This document shows positions 37,137-45,343 of a stretch of DNA of 64,000 nucleotides, one piece after another. The stretch comes from Diplocloster modestus (GTDB lineage: Bacteria > Bacillota > Clostridia > Lachnospirales > Lachnospiraceae): assembly GCF_019042245.1 (NCBI RefSeq), contig NZ_JAHQCX010000019.1:1-64000 (forward strand), in the 5' to 3' direction. The notes under the pieces are model-generated. The model had not been told where the DNA came from, ran no database searches, and was given only the letters and a program-made list of their open reading frames with translations. Positions within the stretch are counted from its first letter, which is position 1. Each line of letters starts with the position of its first letter. The translations under genes were made by a program, and so were the position numbers.

Positions 37137-37167
37137 TTGCACCTATAGCTGCTATAGGATCTATAAT
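37137..37167 (+). promoter_or_regulatory. MerR-type promoter of the purine module
   Basis: TTGCAC (37137-37142) and a perfect TATAAT (37162-37167) are 19 bases apart. A palindrome CCTATAG-ctg-CTATAGG (37142-37158) sits in the spacer. A long 19-bp spacer with an internal dyad is the signature of MerR-activated promoters, and a MerR-family gene closes this gene set. Confidence 0.7.
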
Positions 37168-37268
37168 GAGAGTAAGTCGACGAAGATACGGAATCTAAAG
37201 TCTTAGTGATCCGAACTGTTCCGACGGGAATCGTACAGATCGATATTTCGTGATCAGGAGGAAGTGCC

Positions 37269-38666
37269 TTGAATAAGAAACTGCTCATTAAAAATGCAAA
37301 AGCCATCGTCAGCTGTGACGCAACGGATCGGGTATATTGGAATTCCGATATCCTGATCAACGGCCCTGAGATTATTAAGATTGGCCCAAATCTAACGGAT
37401 GAATCCGCAGAAGTGATACGTGCGGACGGAAAATTCGTCTATCCGGGCCTGATTAACACTCATCATCATTTTTTCCAGACATTCGTGAGAAACCTGGTGA
37501 CTATCGACTATCCCAATATGCTGGTGGTAGAGTGGCTGGATAAAATTTACCGGATCTTCCAGAAGATTGACTCGGAAGTCATCTATTATTCTTCCCTTAC
37601 CGCCATGGCGGATCTGATCAAACATGGCTGCACCTGTGCGTTTGACCATCAGTACTGCTATACCAGGGCCTCCGGCAAGGAACCGGTCGACCGGCAGATG
37701 GAAGCCGCGAAGCTTTTGGGGCTTCGGTATCACGCGGGAAGGGGAACGAACACCCTGCCCCGGAGTGAAGGCAGCACGATCCCCGAAAATATGCTGGAGA
37801 CGACAGATGAATATCTAAAAGACTGTCAGCGGCTCATTGAACGGTATCATGATCCGGACCCGTTTTCCATGCAGCAGATCGTGATGGCGCCCTGCCAGCC
37901 TATCAACTGCTATCCGGATACCTTCCGGGAGACGGTCCGGATGGCCCGGGATTACGGGGTCCGGATGCACACCCATCTGGGCGAGGGAGAGAATAACATT
38001 ATGCTGGAGCGGTATCACATGCGCTCGCTGGACTGGTGTGAAGAGATTGGATTCATCGGGGAAGACGTATGGTATGCGCATAACTGGGAGGTGCTGCCGC
38101 AGGAATATGAGAGATTGGCCAGGTATGGCAGCGGGGTGTCCCATTGCCCGGGTCCCGCGGTGCTGGGAGGTTTTCCGATCCTGGATATCAGGGCCATGCA
38201 GGATGCCGGAGTCCTGATCAGCCTGGGATGCGACGGCTCCGCCACCAATGACAGTTCCAGCCTGTTAGACTCCCTGCGTGTCGCGTTTATGATGCAGGCC
38301 TATCACACCAAAGAGCGGGGCGGCTGTGTATCCGCCTACGACATGCTGAAGACAGCCACGGTAAACGGGGCAAAGACTCTGGGCAGGGCGGATCTGGGCA
38401 GCCTGGAAGCGGGGAAGGCGGCGGATCTGTTCATGATCGATACGGAGCAGCTGGAACTGACCGGCACCCTGCATGATCCCGGGAACCTGCTGGCCCGTAC
38501 CGGCGTGACCGGTCCGGTCTGGATGACAATGTGTAACGGGAAAATTATTTATCAGGATGGCGAGCTCATAGGAATAGACGAGAAAGCACTGGCGGAAAAA
38601 GGAGAAGAAGTCTGCAGCAGAGTACTCAGGAAGGACAGCGAAGCCTTCCGTGGATTTGTTTTTTAA
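37269..38666 (+). CDS. Amidohydrolase of the 8-oxoguanine/guanine deaminase type
   Basis: A 465-residue metal-dependent hydrolase of the ATZ/TRZ-like family. Metal ligands are visible: NTHHHFF (HxH) near residue 66, MHTHLGEG (His) near 238, WYAHNWE (His) near 270, and LGCDGSATND (Asp) near 325. The sequence resembles 8-oxoguanine deaminases and hydroxyatrazine hydrolases. A purine-type importer follows at once, so I infer deamination of an imported oxidised or amino purine. The start is TTG 37269 with AGGAGG at 37256-37261. Confidence 0.8.
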   Translation: MNKKLLIKNAKAIVSCDATDRVYWNSDILINGPEIIKIGPNLTDESAEVIRADGKFVYPGLINTHHHFFQTFVRNLVTIDYPNMLVVEWLDKIYRIFQKIDSEVIYYSSLTAMADLIKHGCTCAFDHQYCYTRASGKEPVDRQMEAAKLLGLRYHAGRGTNTLPRSEGSTIPENMLETTDEYLKDCQRLIERYHDPDPFSMQQIVMAPCQPINCYPDTFRETVRMARDYGVRMHTHLGEGENNIMLERYHMRSLDWCEEIGFIGEDVWYAHNWEVLPQEYERLARYGSGVSHCPGPAVLGGFPILDIRAMQDAGVLISLGCDGSATNDSSSLLDSLRVAFMMQAYHTKERGGCVSAYDMLKTATVNGAKTLGRADLGSLEAGKAADLFMIDTEQLELTGTLHDPGNLLARTGVTGPVWMTMCNGKIIYQDGELIGIDEKALAEKGEEVCSRVLRKDSEAFRGFVF

Positions 38667-38702
38667 CCCGATGAGACCAAGTGATTAGTAGGAGGAAAAT
38701 CT

Positions 38703-39740
38703 ATGAAGAAATGGTTATCTGTTATCTTGACGGTTGTATTATGCACGGGAATGCTGCTGGCCGGCTGCGGGAGTGAACAGACGGCAAAGGAAGGCAGCGC
38801 GGGAGACGGCAAGGGCGACGCCGGAAAAAGCGATGGGCTTAAAGTCGCATTGATTCTTTCAGGTCCGGCTAATGACCAGGGATGGAATGCCACCGCTTTG
38901 GAAGGACTGAAAAAGGCGGAAGATGAATTCGGTATTACCAGCGCATATATGGAAAATGTGGATATCGCGGATACCGAAGCGGCTTACCGTGATTATGCCG
39001 CGCAGGGCTTTGATTTGATCGTCGGGCATGGATTCCAGTTCGGGGAACCGGCGGCCAAGGTCGGAAAGGAATTCCCGGATCAGTATTTTATGGCCACAGA
39101 ATCCAACAGCCAGGGAGATAATATGGCGTCCTATGTAATGAGCTGTGAGGAAGGGGCTTATCTGATGGGGATGCTGTGCGCGGGCATGACGAAAACCAAC
39201 ACGATCGGAGTCGTTGGCGGCTTCGAGCAGCCGTCCATCACAAAAGAGCTGGAAGCCTTTAAGATCGCCGCGAAAGAGGTCAACCCGGACGTAAAGGTCC
39301 TGGAGATCTATATCAATTCGTTTGTGGATGCTTCGCTGGGAAAAGAGGCGGCTATGTCCATGATCGATCAGGGAGCCGATGTCCTTTACCATGTGGCGAA
39401 CCAGGCGGGAACCGGAGTGATCACCGCGGCCCAGGAAAAAGGCCTGCTGTGCTGCGGCAATTCCTATGACCAGAATTCCATAGCTCCCGACAGTGTGATG
39501 TGCTCCACCGTATATAATATGCCCCTGGTCATCACAACGGCAGTTCAGCAGGTGATGGATCACAAATTCGAGGGAGGCGTTTTCTATCTGGGAATGGCCG
39601 ACGGCGTAGTGGATATCGCACCGTTCCATGATTTTGAAGACAAGATCCCCAAGGAACTGATGGATCAGGTCCTGGCCAAAAAAGACGCGATTATCAGCGG
39701 GGAATTTGAAGTGCCCAGAATTGAATCGGTAACCAAATAA
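38703..39740 (+). CDS. BMP-family substrate-binding lipoprotein (nucleoside/purine)
   Basis: A 345-residue PnrA/BMP-type binding protein. The lipobox LLAGCGSE puts the lipidated cysteine near residue 22. The mature domain starts LKVALILSGPANDQGWNA, the family's conserved N-terminal phrase, and later has GFEQPSITKELEAF. Family members bind nucleosides or purines for ABC import. GGAGG lies 8 bases before ATG. It sits between the aminohydrolase and the ATPase gene. Confidence 0.92.
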   Translation: MKKWLSVILTVVLCTGMLLAGCGSEQTAKEGSAGDGKGDAGKSDGLKVALILSGPANDQGWNATALEGLKKAEDEFGITSAYMENVDIADTEAAYRDYAAQGFDLIVGHGFQFGEPAAKVGKEFPDQYFMATESNSQGDNMASYVMSCEEGAYLMGMLCAGMTKTNTIGVVGGFEQPSITKELEAFKIAAKEVNPDVKVLEIYINSFVDASLGKEAAMSMIDQGADVLYHVANQAGTGVITAAQEKGLLCCGNSYDQNSIAPDSVMCSTVYNMPLVITTAVQQVMDHKFEGGVFYLGMADGVVDIAPFHDFEDKIPKELMDQVLAKKDAIISGEFEVPRIESVTK

Positions 39741-39782
39741 CGGCAGAAGCCCCTGCGGATACGGACCTGAAGGAGGAACCCT

Positions 39783-41324
39783 ATGCCTCTGTTGACAATG
39801 AGGAATATAGACAAATCGTTTTTTGGTAAATTTGCAAATCAAAAAGTAAACCTGGATGTGGAAGCCGGGGAAGTACACGCGCTGCTGGGGGAAAACGGCG
39901 CTGGTAAGACGACGTTAATGAATATTCTGTATGGCATCTATACCAAGGATGCCGGGGAGATATACTATGACGGCCAGCCGGTGGAATTCCGGTCCCCCAA
40001 AGAAGCGATAGCTCACAAGATCGGTATGGTGCACCAGCATTTTATGCTGGTCCCTACCTTGACCGTGTCCCAGAATATCACGCTGGGGCTGCGGGAAAAG
40101 GGGTACCCGTGCAGTAACCGGAAGCAGCTGAACCAGAAGATTACTCAGATTTCCAGTCAATACGGCCTGGCCATAGATCCGGACGCCAAGGTAAACACTC
40201 TTTCGGTCGGGGAGCAGCAGCGGGTGGAGATTATGAAACTCCTGTACCGGGATGCCCGGCTTTTGATCCTGGATGAACCCACCGCGGTTCTGACCCCGCA
40301 GGAGACCAAAAACTTCTTCCGGGTGTTGAAAAAGCTCAGGGAGGACGGCCGTTCCGTGATCCTGATCACGCATCATATACCGGAAGTCATGGACATCGCG
40401 GATCAGGTTACGGTACTGCGGGATACCCGCAGTATCATTACCGCTCCGATCACGGAGCTGACGGAGGAAAAGTTATCGGAATATATGATCGGCAGACAAT
40501 TAAAACCCATCGAACGGCCCATGGACACAGCCCGGGAGGGAACCGGACTGGAGGTGCGGGAGCTTAAGATGATCCGAAAAGGCGTCGCCAGGTTAAATGG
40601 CATCAGCTTTTGCATCGCCCCCGGAGAGATTCTGGGAATCGCCGGAGTGGATGGTAATGGACAGAAGGAACTGGTGGAAGCGATCATGGGCATCGGAAAA
40701 ACTCCGGGCGGGTCTGTCCTGCTGTACGGCGAGGAGATAAAAAACCTGCCCATCCGCAGCAGGATCCGGCGGGGGCTGGGCTATATATCCGATGACCGCC
40801 AGCAGGATGAACTGCTGATGGACATGAACCTGGCTGAGAATATGCTGTTAAAAATGTACGAGGATAAGACGATGAACCGTCACGGGATCATCCATAAAAA
40901 GTCGCTGTACGCGAAGACGCAGGCTGCCATAGAAAATTATGATATCAAGACCTACTCCTTGGAGATTCCCATCAGGCTTCTGTCCGGGGGCAACCAGCAG
41001 AAGCTGGTTCTGGCCCGGGAATTGGCCGGGGAACCGCGTGCCCTGGTGGTTTCCCAACCGACCCGGGGCCTGGACATCGGGGCCTCCGAGTTTATACGGG
41101 AACAGCTTCTGGCCGGTAAAAAGAACGGCTGCAGTATTCTGTTGATCTCTGCGGACCTGGAAGAGATATTGGCGCTGAGCGACCGGATCGCGGTGATTCA
41201 CGGAGGCAGAATAATGGGGATCGTGCCGAATACAGGAGAGGTCGACATGACCGCCGTCGGACTTATGATGGCGGGCAGGGACAGCATGGCCGAACGGGAG
41301 GAAGGAGAGGATGCAGATGAATAG
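39783..41324 (+). CDS. Nucleoside-type ABC transporter ATPase (two domains)
   Basis: A 513-residue double ATPase of the NupO/YufO/RbsA type. The first domain has Walker A GENGAGKTT, signature SVGEQQRVEI and Walker B LLILDEPTAVL. The second has a degenerate Walker A (GVDGNGQKEL), signature LSGGNQQKL and a changed Walker B (ALVVSQPTRGLD), where the catalytic Glu becomes Gln as is usual in this group. It energises the importer with the two following permeases. Confidence 0.95.
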   Translation: MPLLTMRNIDKSFFGKFANQKVNLDVEAGEVHALLGENGAGKTTLMNILYGIYTKDAGEIYYDGQPVEFRSPKEAIAHKIGMVHQHFMLVPTLTVSQNITLGLREKGYPCSNRKQLNQKITQISSQYGLAIDPDAKVNTLSVGEQQRVEIMKLLYRDARLLILDEPTAVLTPQETKNFFRVLKKLREDGRSVILITHHIPEVMDIADQVTVLRDTRSIITAPITELTEEKLSEYMIGRQLKPIERPMDTAREGTGLEVRELKMIRKGVARLNGISFCIAPGEILGIAGVDGNGQKELVEAIMGIGKTPGGSVLLYGEEIKNLPIRSRIRRGLGYISDDRQQDELLMDMNLAENMLLKMYEDKTMNRHGIIHKKSLYAKTQAAIENYDIKTYSLEIPIRLLSGGNQQKLVLARELAGEPRALVVSQPTRGLDIGASEFIREQLLAGKKNGCSILLISADLEEILALSDRIAVIHGGRIMGIVPNTGEVDMTAVGLMMAGRDSMAEREEGEDADE

Positions 41325-42351
41325 CAAGTGGAGATCTGTTCTTTCGTTTGCCGGAGTCGGTGCGGCCTGCGTGGGAATATCCGCCATATTTATCATCCTG
41401 ACCGGAGGCAACGCGCTGAGAGCCTTCGCCGGTTTTTTCCAGGGAATTGTGGGATCCGCCTATAATCTGGCCGAGGTGCTGGTGAAAGCGACCCCGCTGA
41501 TCCTTGCCGGCCTGGGTGTGTCCGTAGCCTTCAAAAGCGGCTTTACAAATATCGGAGCCGAAGGCCAGCTCTACATGGGCGCCATTGCCAGCACGTTTAT
41601 CGCCATGTACCTGCCTGGCCTGCCGGCTGTCGTCATGATCCCCCTGTGTATGGCGGGCGCATTTATACTGGGAGGCCTCTGGGCGTTTATTCCGGGTGTC
41701 CTGAAAGCCAAGTTCGGAATTTCAGAAGTCATCAACACGATTATGTTTAACTATATAGCCATTAACCTGCTGGGGGTTCTGGTTCAGACAGTATTAAAAG
41801 ACCCTAATGGTTATTTTCCCATGTCCCCCACATTGCCCGACGCGTCGGCGCTGCCGGTACTGGTCCGCTCAACCCGGCTTCATGCGGGCATATTTATCGC
41901 GATAGCGGGAGCAGTACTCATATACCTGCTGATCTATAAGACTACGGCAGGATTCCGCATGCGCGCGGTGGGCGTAAACAGGCGGGCGTGCAGCTGCGCC
42001 GGCATATCTGCCGGCAGGAATCTGATGCTCTCTGCTCTGATCAGCGGCGGAATGGCGGGTATCGCCGGATTTTCCGAGGTGGCGGGCCTGCATCACAAAC
42101 TGCTGGAAGGGATATCACCGGACTATGGTTATCTGGCGATCATCGTCGCTTTGCTGGGGCGTAAGCATCCGGTGGGCGTCGTGGCGGCTGCGGTGGGTAT
42201 CGCGGCTCTGCAGGTGGGATCTTTGTCCATGCAGCGCACTGCGAATGTGCCCTCGTCCATCGCCTCGATCATCATGGGGACGCTGGTGGTGCTCATCCTG
42301 GCGCGCAAAACGATATTCCGGAAGCTGTTGGGGAAGGAGGAAGGGATATGA
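41317..42351 (+). CDS. Nucleoside-type ABC transporter permease 1 (NupP/YufP-like)
   Basis: A 344-residue permease of the branched BPD_transp_2 family with about eight to ten helices. The conserved SVAFKSGFTNIGAEGQLYMGA lies near residue 68, and the later ALLGRKHPVGV motif is present. The start is probably ATG 41317, nine bases after AAGGAG; ATG 41311 is too close to that site. It overlaps the ATPase gene by 8 bases and shares ATGA with the next gene. Confidence 0.93.
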   Translation: MNSKWRSVLSFAGVGAACVGISAIFIILTGGNALRAFAGFFQGIVGSAYNLAEVLVKATPLILAGLGVSVAFKSGFTNIGAEGQLYMGAIASTFIAMYLPGLPAVVMIPLCMAGAFILGGLWAFIPGVLKAKFGISEVINTIMFNYIAINLLGVLVQTVLKDPNGYFPMSPTLPDASALPVLVRSTRLHAGIFIAIAGAVLIYLLIYKTTAGFRMRAVGVNRRACSCAGISAGRNLMLSALISGGMAGIAGFSEVAGLHHKLLEGISPDYGYLAIIVALLGRKHPVGVVAAAVGIAALQVGSLSMQRTANVPSSIASIIMGTLVVLILARKTIFRKLLGKEEGI

Positions 42352-43283
42352 CGGAAATATTAGCGGTAATCACCACGTACCTGGCCGCTTCCCTGCGGAT
42401 GGCGACGCCGCTTACGCTGGCGGGGCTCGGCGAATCCTGCTCGGAAAAATCCGGGGTGATTAATATCGGCCTGGAAGCGATCATGCTCTCCGGTTCGTTC
42501 TGCGGCTTCATTGTAACTTTCTGGACCTCGAATCTGTTCCTGGGGATCTTGGCGGGAATCGCGGGAGGAATCCTGGTCAGTATGTTGCATGCCGTGCTGA
42601 GTATTAAATGCTGCGCGGATCAGAACATGATAGGGCTGGCCCTTAACTTCCTGTTTCTGGGCCTGACCAGTTTCCTGTTTTTGAAAGCCTTTGGACAGAC
42701 CACAGTGCTTCCTACCTGCGATACGGTAAATGTAATACGAATTCCGCTCCTGAGCGAGATTCCGGTTCTGGGCCCTGTGCTATTTACACAGAACATATTT
42801 GTCTATATAATGTTTATAGCAATCGGCGTATTCTGGTTTGTATTTTACAAGACGGACTGGGGCATCCAGCTGACCGCCGTCGGGGAACACCCCCGCGCCG
42901 CGGATACGGCCGGTTTGAATGTATTCGGCATCCGGTACGGAGCCTGTCTGATCAACGGGATTTTCGGAGGTATGGCCGGAGCGTACATCACGCTGTCCCA
43001 GCTGGGCTTCTTTATGGAAAATGTCACTGCCGGCAAGGGCTATATGGCCCTGGTGGCAGTAATCCTGGGCCGGCGGAATCCCATCGGAGTGCTGTTGGCC
43101 GCTATGTTGATCGGCTTTGCCGACGCCCTGCAGTTTAACCTTCAGACCATGGGCATCGCGGTCCCGTCACAGGCATTTTCCATGATGCCGTATGTGGCGG
43201 CGGTAATCGTTCTGCTGTTCTCTGTGAACCACAGCAGTAATCCGTCTGCCCTTGGGATACCTTACCAGAGGAATAAACGCTGA
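42348..43283 (+). CDS. Nucleoside-type ABC transporter permease 2 (NupQ/YufQ-like)
   Basis: A 311-residue permease with about eight helices. The conserved GLGESCSEKSGVINIGLEAIML lies near residue 25, and ILGRRNPIGVLLAAMLIG near 230. It is the second channel subunit. The ATGA overlap with the preceding gene indicates translational coupling. Confidence 0.93.
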   Translation: MTEILAVITTYLAASLRMATPLTLAGLGESCSEKSGVINIGLEAIMLSGSFCGFIVTFWTSNLFLGILAGIAGGILVSMLHAVLSIKCCADQNMIGLALNFLFLGLTSFLFLKAFGQTTVLPTCDTVNVIRIPLLSEIPVLGPVLFTQNIFVYIMFIAIGVFWFVFYKTDWGIQLTAVGEHPRAADTAGLNVFGIRYGACLINGIFGGMAGAYITLSQLGFFMENVTAGKGYMALVAVILGRRNPIGVLLAAMLIGFADALQFNLQTMGIAVPSQAFSMMPYVAAVIVLLFSVNHSSNPSALGIPYQRNKR

Positions 43284-43384
43284 TGACTGGCTGTGCTATG
43301 TGAAACGTGGAAATTTGAAAATGAGAACTATGGCATGAAGGAAAGTGGATTATTGGAAAGCTGTCCGGGAAGGAGCAGGCCCCA

Positions 43385-44170
43385 TTGAAAGAATTCTTTA
43401 CGATCGGTGAAATCAGCAGATTATTTGGAATCAATGTTCAGACCCTTTACTATTACGACTCCATCGGCCTGTTCCAACCCAGTGAGAGAAGCAGCGGCGG
43501 TCAGCGGAAATATGCATTTGACAAAATATACGCGTTGGCTTCCATCCGCTATATGCGTAAACTTGGTTATTCCCTGGACGAAATCAAAGACTATATGGCC
43601 AGGCTGAACGTGAATATCACACTGGATAATTTAAAGCACCGTTCCATCATGCTAAAGCGCCAGTGGGAGGAACTGCTGAGCATTGACATGGTGATCCAGC
43701 GCAAGATCCGGTTTATCGAGGAACAGATGAAAGGGCTGCGGGTGGAGGAGGTGTGTGTGCGCCGTTATCCCGACCGCCGGTACATCGAGATCGGCCGGGA
43801 GGAGATCCTCTACCACCATGATTCCTTTTATTTCTATCCCACCATCGCTTTCTACATAGATGAGTCCAAATCCTTCGGCGCGTATCTCTATCCGGATAAC
43901 GAGGAATCCATTTCGAAAATACCGGAGTATCAGATCAAAGTAATCCCTGAGGGGGATTATCTGTGTGGATATCATTTAGGTGCTTATGAGACGGTGACCC
44001 AGACGATCAGGAAAATACGCCTGTCCAGACCGGACCTGAAGCTGTCCGACCTGACCGTGAACTTTAATATCGTGGATCAGTTTGTAGAACATAATAATGA
44101 GAATTATATTACGAATATTCAGGTCCGAATACTTGGAACAAATAGGGAGGGGACTGGCTCCTTTCGGTAG
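43385..44170 (+). CDS. MerR family transcriptional regulator
   Basis: A 261-residue protein with an N-terminal winged helix-turn-helix (residues about 5-75: TIGEISRLFGINVQTLYYYDSIGLFQP). A dimerisation coiled coil follows (about 80-115), then a GyrI-like ligand-binding C-terminal domain. That two-part form is typical of multi-ligand activators such as BmrR. The start is TTG 43385 after AAGGAG. It is last in the purine module, whose promoter has the matching 19-bp spacer. The stop codon and last few codons (GTGSFR) are encoded inside the palindromic repeat at 44150, so the C-terminus may have been reshaped. Confidence 0.88.
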   Translation: MKEFFTIGEISRLFGINVQTLYYYDSIGLFQPSERSSGGQRKYAFDKIYALASIRYMRKLGYSLDEIKDYMARLNVNITLDNLKHRSIMLKRQWEELLSIDMVIQRKIRFIEEQMKGLRVEEVCVRRYPDRRYIEIGREEILYHHDSFYFYPTIAFYIDESKSFGAYLYPDNEESISKIPEYQIKVIPEGDYLCGYHLGAYETVTQTIRKIRLSRPDLKLSDLTVNFNIVDQFVEHNNENYITNIQVRILGTNREGTGSFR

Positions 44171-44311
44171 TAAAGTAAAGTCACAAGAGACTGCGCAGAG
44201 AAAGGTGCCTGTCCCCGGATGTCGGCTAATTCGAGTCAGCTTCCGGGGACAGGCACCTTTCTCCCGTTGTTGCTAACAGTTTTCGCTTTACTGCCGAAAG
44301 GAGCCAGTCCC
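44150..44311. repeat. Palindromic repeat, copy 2 (full nested element)
   Basis: Outer arms 44150-44175 and 44286-44311 pair over 26 bases (GGGACTGGCTCCTTTCGG type, one wobble). Inner arms 44198-44219 and 44242-44263 pair perfectly over 22 bases (GAGAAAGGTGCCTGTCCCCGGA). The right half matches the right half of the copy at 36956-37069 in the same orientation. The element overlaps the end of the MerR gene. Confidence 0.92.
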
Positions 44312-44315
44312 TTCT

Positions 44316-45080
44316 CTAAATATCTAATGTCGTCAGTATACTTTCTAACTGATGCTTCGCATCAATCAATATCCCTGCCATCTGATCCATATTTTCCTCC
44401 CCCCGGTAGACCGGCATGGAGATCGAGAGTGCCGCAATGGTGGCATGCTGTCTGTTCCATATAGGGGTAGCGATACACTTAATATAGGGGGAGGACTCTT
44501 CCGTCTCATAGGCCAGCTGGGTGATCCGGATCTGTCGGATCTGGTCCAGCAGCATTTCCAGGGAAGTGATCGTATTCGGTGTCAGGGAAATCAGTTCCTG
44601 ATTCTGGTACAGACCGCGGATTTCCTCGTCACTATAACCAGAGAGCAGAGCCTTGCCGATGGCTGTGGCGTGAGCCGGGATTCGCTTTCCTACATGGGAA
44701 GCGATGCGCAGAGGCTGCTTACTCTCATATTTATACAGGTAGACCACATCCGTGTGATTCAGGATGGCAAAATGCGCAGTCTCATTACTGCGGTCCGAGA
44801 CGTCGGCGGTGGTCTCCTTAGCCATGGAGTAGAACGGGTTCGATGATAAATACGAGTTTCCAACTTCAAAACACTTTAAACCGATACTATACTCGCTGTA
44901 GTTCGGTTTTTTTGTGAGAAAATCCAGATTACTCAGGGTCAATACCAGGTTGTGGACGGTACTCTTGGGAAGGTCGGTTACATCGCAGATTTCTTTAAAG
45001 GTAACAGGGCGGCTGGATTTGGCTACAAATTCCAGTATTTCCAAAGAGTGCTGCAGAATTCGATGGTTTTTAACGTCCAT
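44316..45080 (-). CDS. IclR family transcriptional regulator
   Basis: A 254-residue protein with an N-terminal winged helix-turn-helix (about residues 8-65: PVTFKEICDVTDLPKSTVHNLVLTL). A C-terminal effector domain (about 75-250) has AHATAIGKALLSGYSDEEI, the usual IclR ligand-binding phrase. It is divergent from the sugar-acid operon and probably represses it, as KdgR-type relatives do for 2-keto-3-deoxy sugar acid genes. The start is ATG 45080, eight bases after GGAGG; ATG 45086 is too close. Confidence 0.9.
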   Translation of the reverse strand: MDVKNHRILQHSLEILEFVAKSSRPVTFKEICDVTDLPKSTVHNLVLTLSNLDFLTKKPNYSEYSIGLKCFEVGNSYLSSNPFYSMAKETTADVSDRSNETAHFAILNHTDVVYLYKYESKQPLRIASHVGKRIPAHATAIGKALLSGYSDEEIRGLYQNQELISLTPNTITSLEMLLDQIRQIRITQLAYETEESSPYIKCIATPIWNRQHATIAALSISMPVYRGEENMDQMAGILIDAKHQLESILTTLDI

Positions 45081-45094
45081 TTGCATATCCTCCG

Positions 45095-45110
45095 ATTCAT
45101 ATATATGAAT
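45095..45110. promoter_or_regulatory. Palindromic operator next to the IclR gene
   Basis: ATTCATATATATGAAT is a perfect 16-base palindrome overlapping the iclR-type gene leader. Its 14-base core TTCATATATATGAA recurs exactly at 45310-45323, before the divergent operon. Confidence 0.6.
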
Positions 45111-45247
45111 AACGTATATATACTATACAATAAATCAAGAGGTAAAACAAGAAATAACTGGTTAATTATGTAAAACATTTCATGGATAACGCGATATTTG
45201 TAAATAATGCATAAAAAGTGGTTATAAATTTAAGAAAAATATACATA

Positions 45248-45276
45248 TTGACTTGGGTCGAAATTTCGGTTAAATT
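45248..45276 (+). promoter_or_regulatory. Promoter of the sugar-acid operon
   Basis: TTGACT at 45248-45253, 17-base spacer holding a CGAAATTTCG dyad, TAAATT at 45271-45276. It lies 70 bases before the first start codon. The region 45081-45343 otherwise holds only the two operator copies. Confidence 0.5.
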
Positions 45277-45308
45277 ATATATAAACAAAATACATAAATA
45301 AATATATA

Positions 45309-45324
45309 GTTCATATATATGAAC
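45309..45324. promoter_or_regulatory. Palindromic operator before the sugar-acid operon
   Basis: GTTCATATATATGAAC is a perfect 16-base palindrome about 35 bases downstream of the -10 and 20 before the start codon. That position suits a repressor roadblock. It shares a 14-base core with the copy at 45095. Confidence 0.6.
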
Positions 45325-45343
45325 AGGAAGAGAGGAACAATAT

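Noticed and set aside
37168..37268. Possible purine riboswitch in the leader of the purine module
   Set aside because: The conserved purine-riboswitch loop sequences are absent. The MerR-type promoter explains regulation better.
36956..44311. CRISPR array or insertion sequence behind the palindromic repeats
   Set aside because: There are only two copies, 7 kb apart, with no spacers, cas genes or transposase between them.
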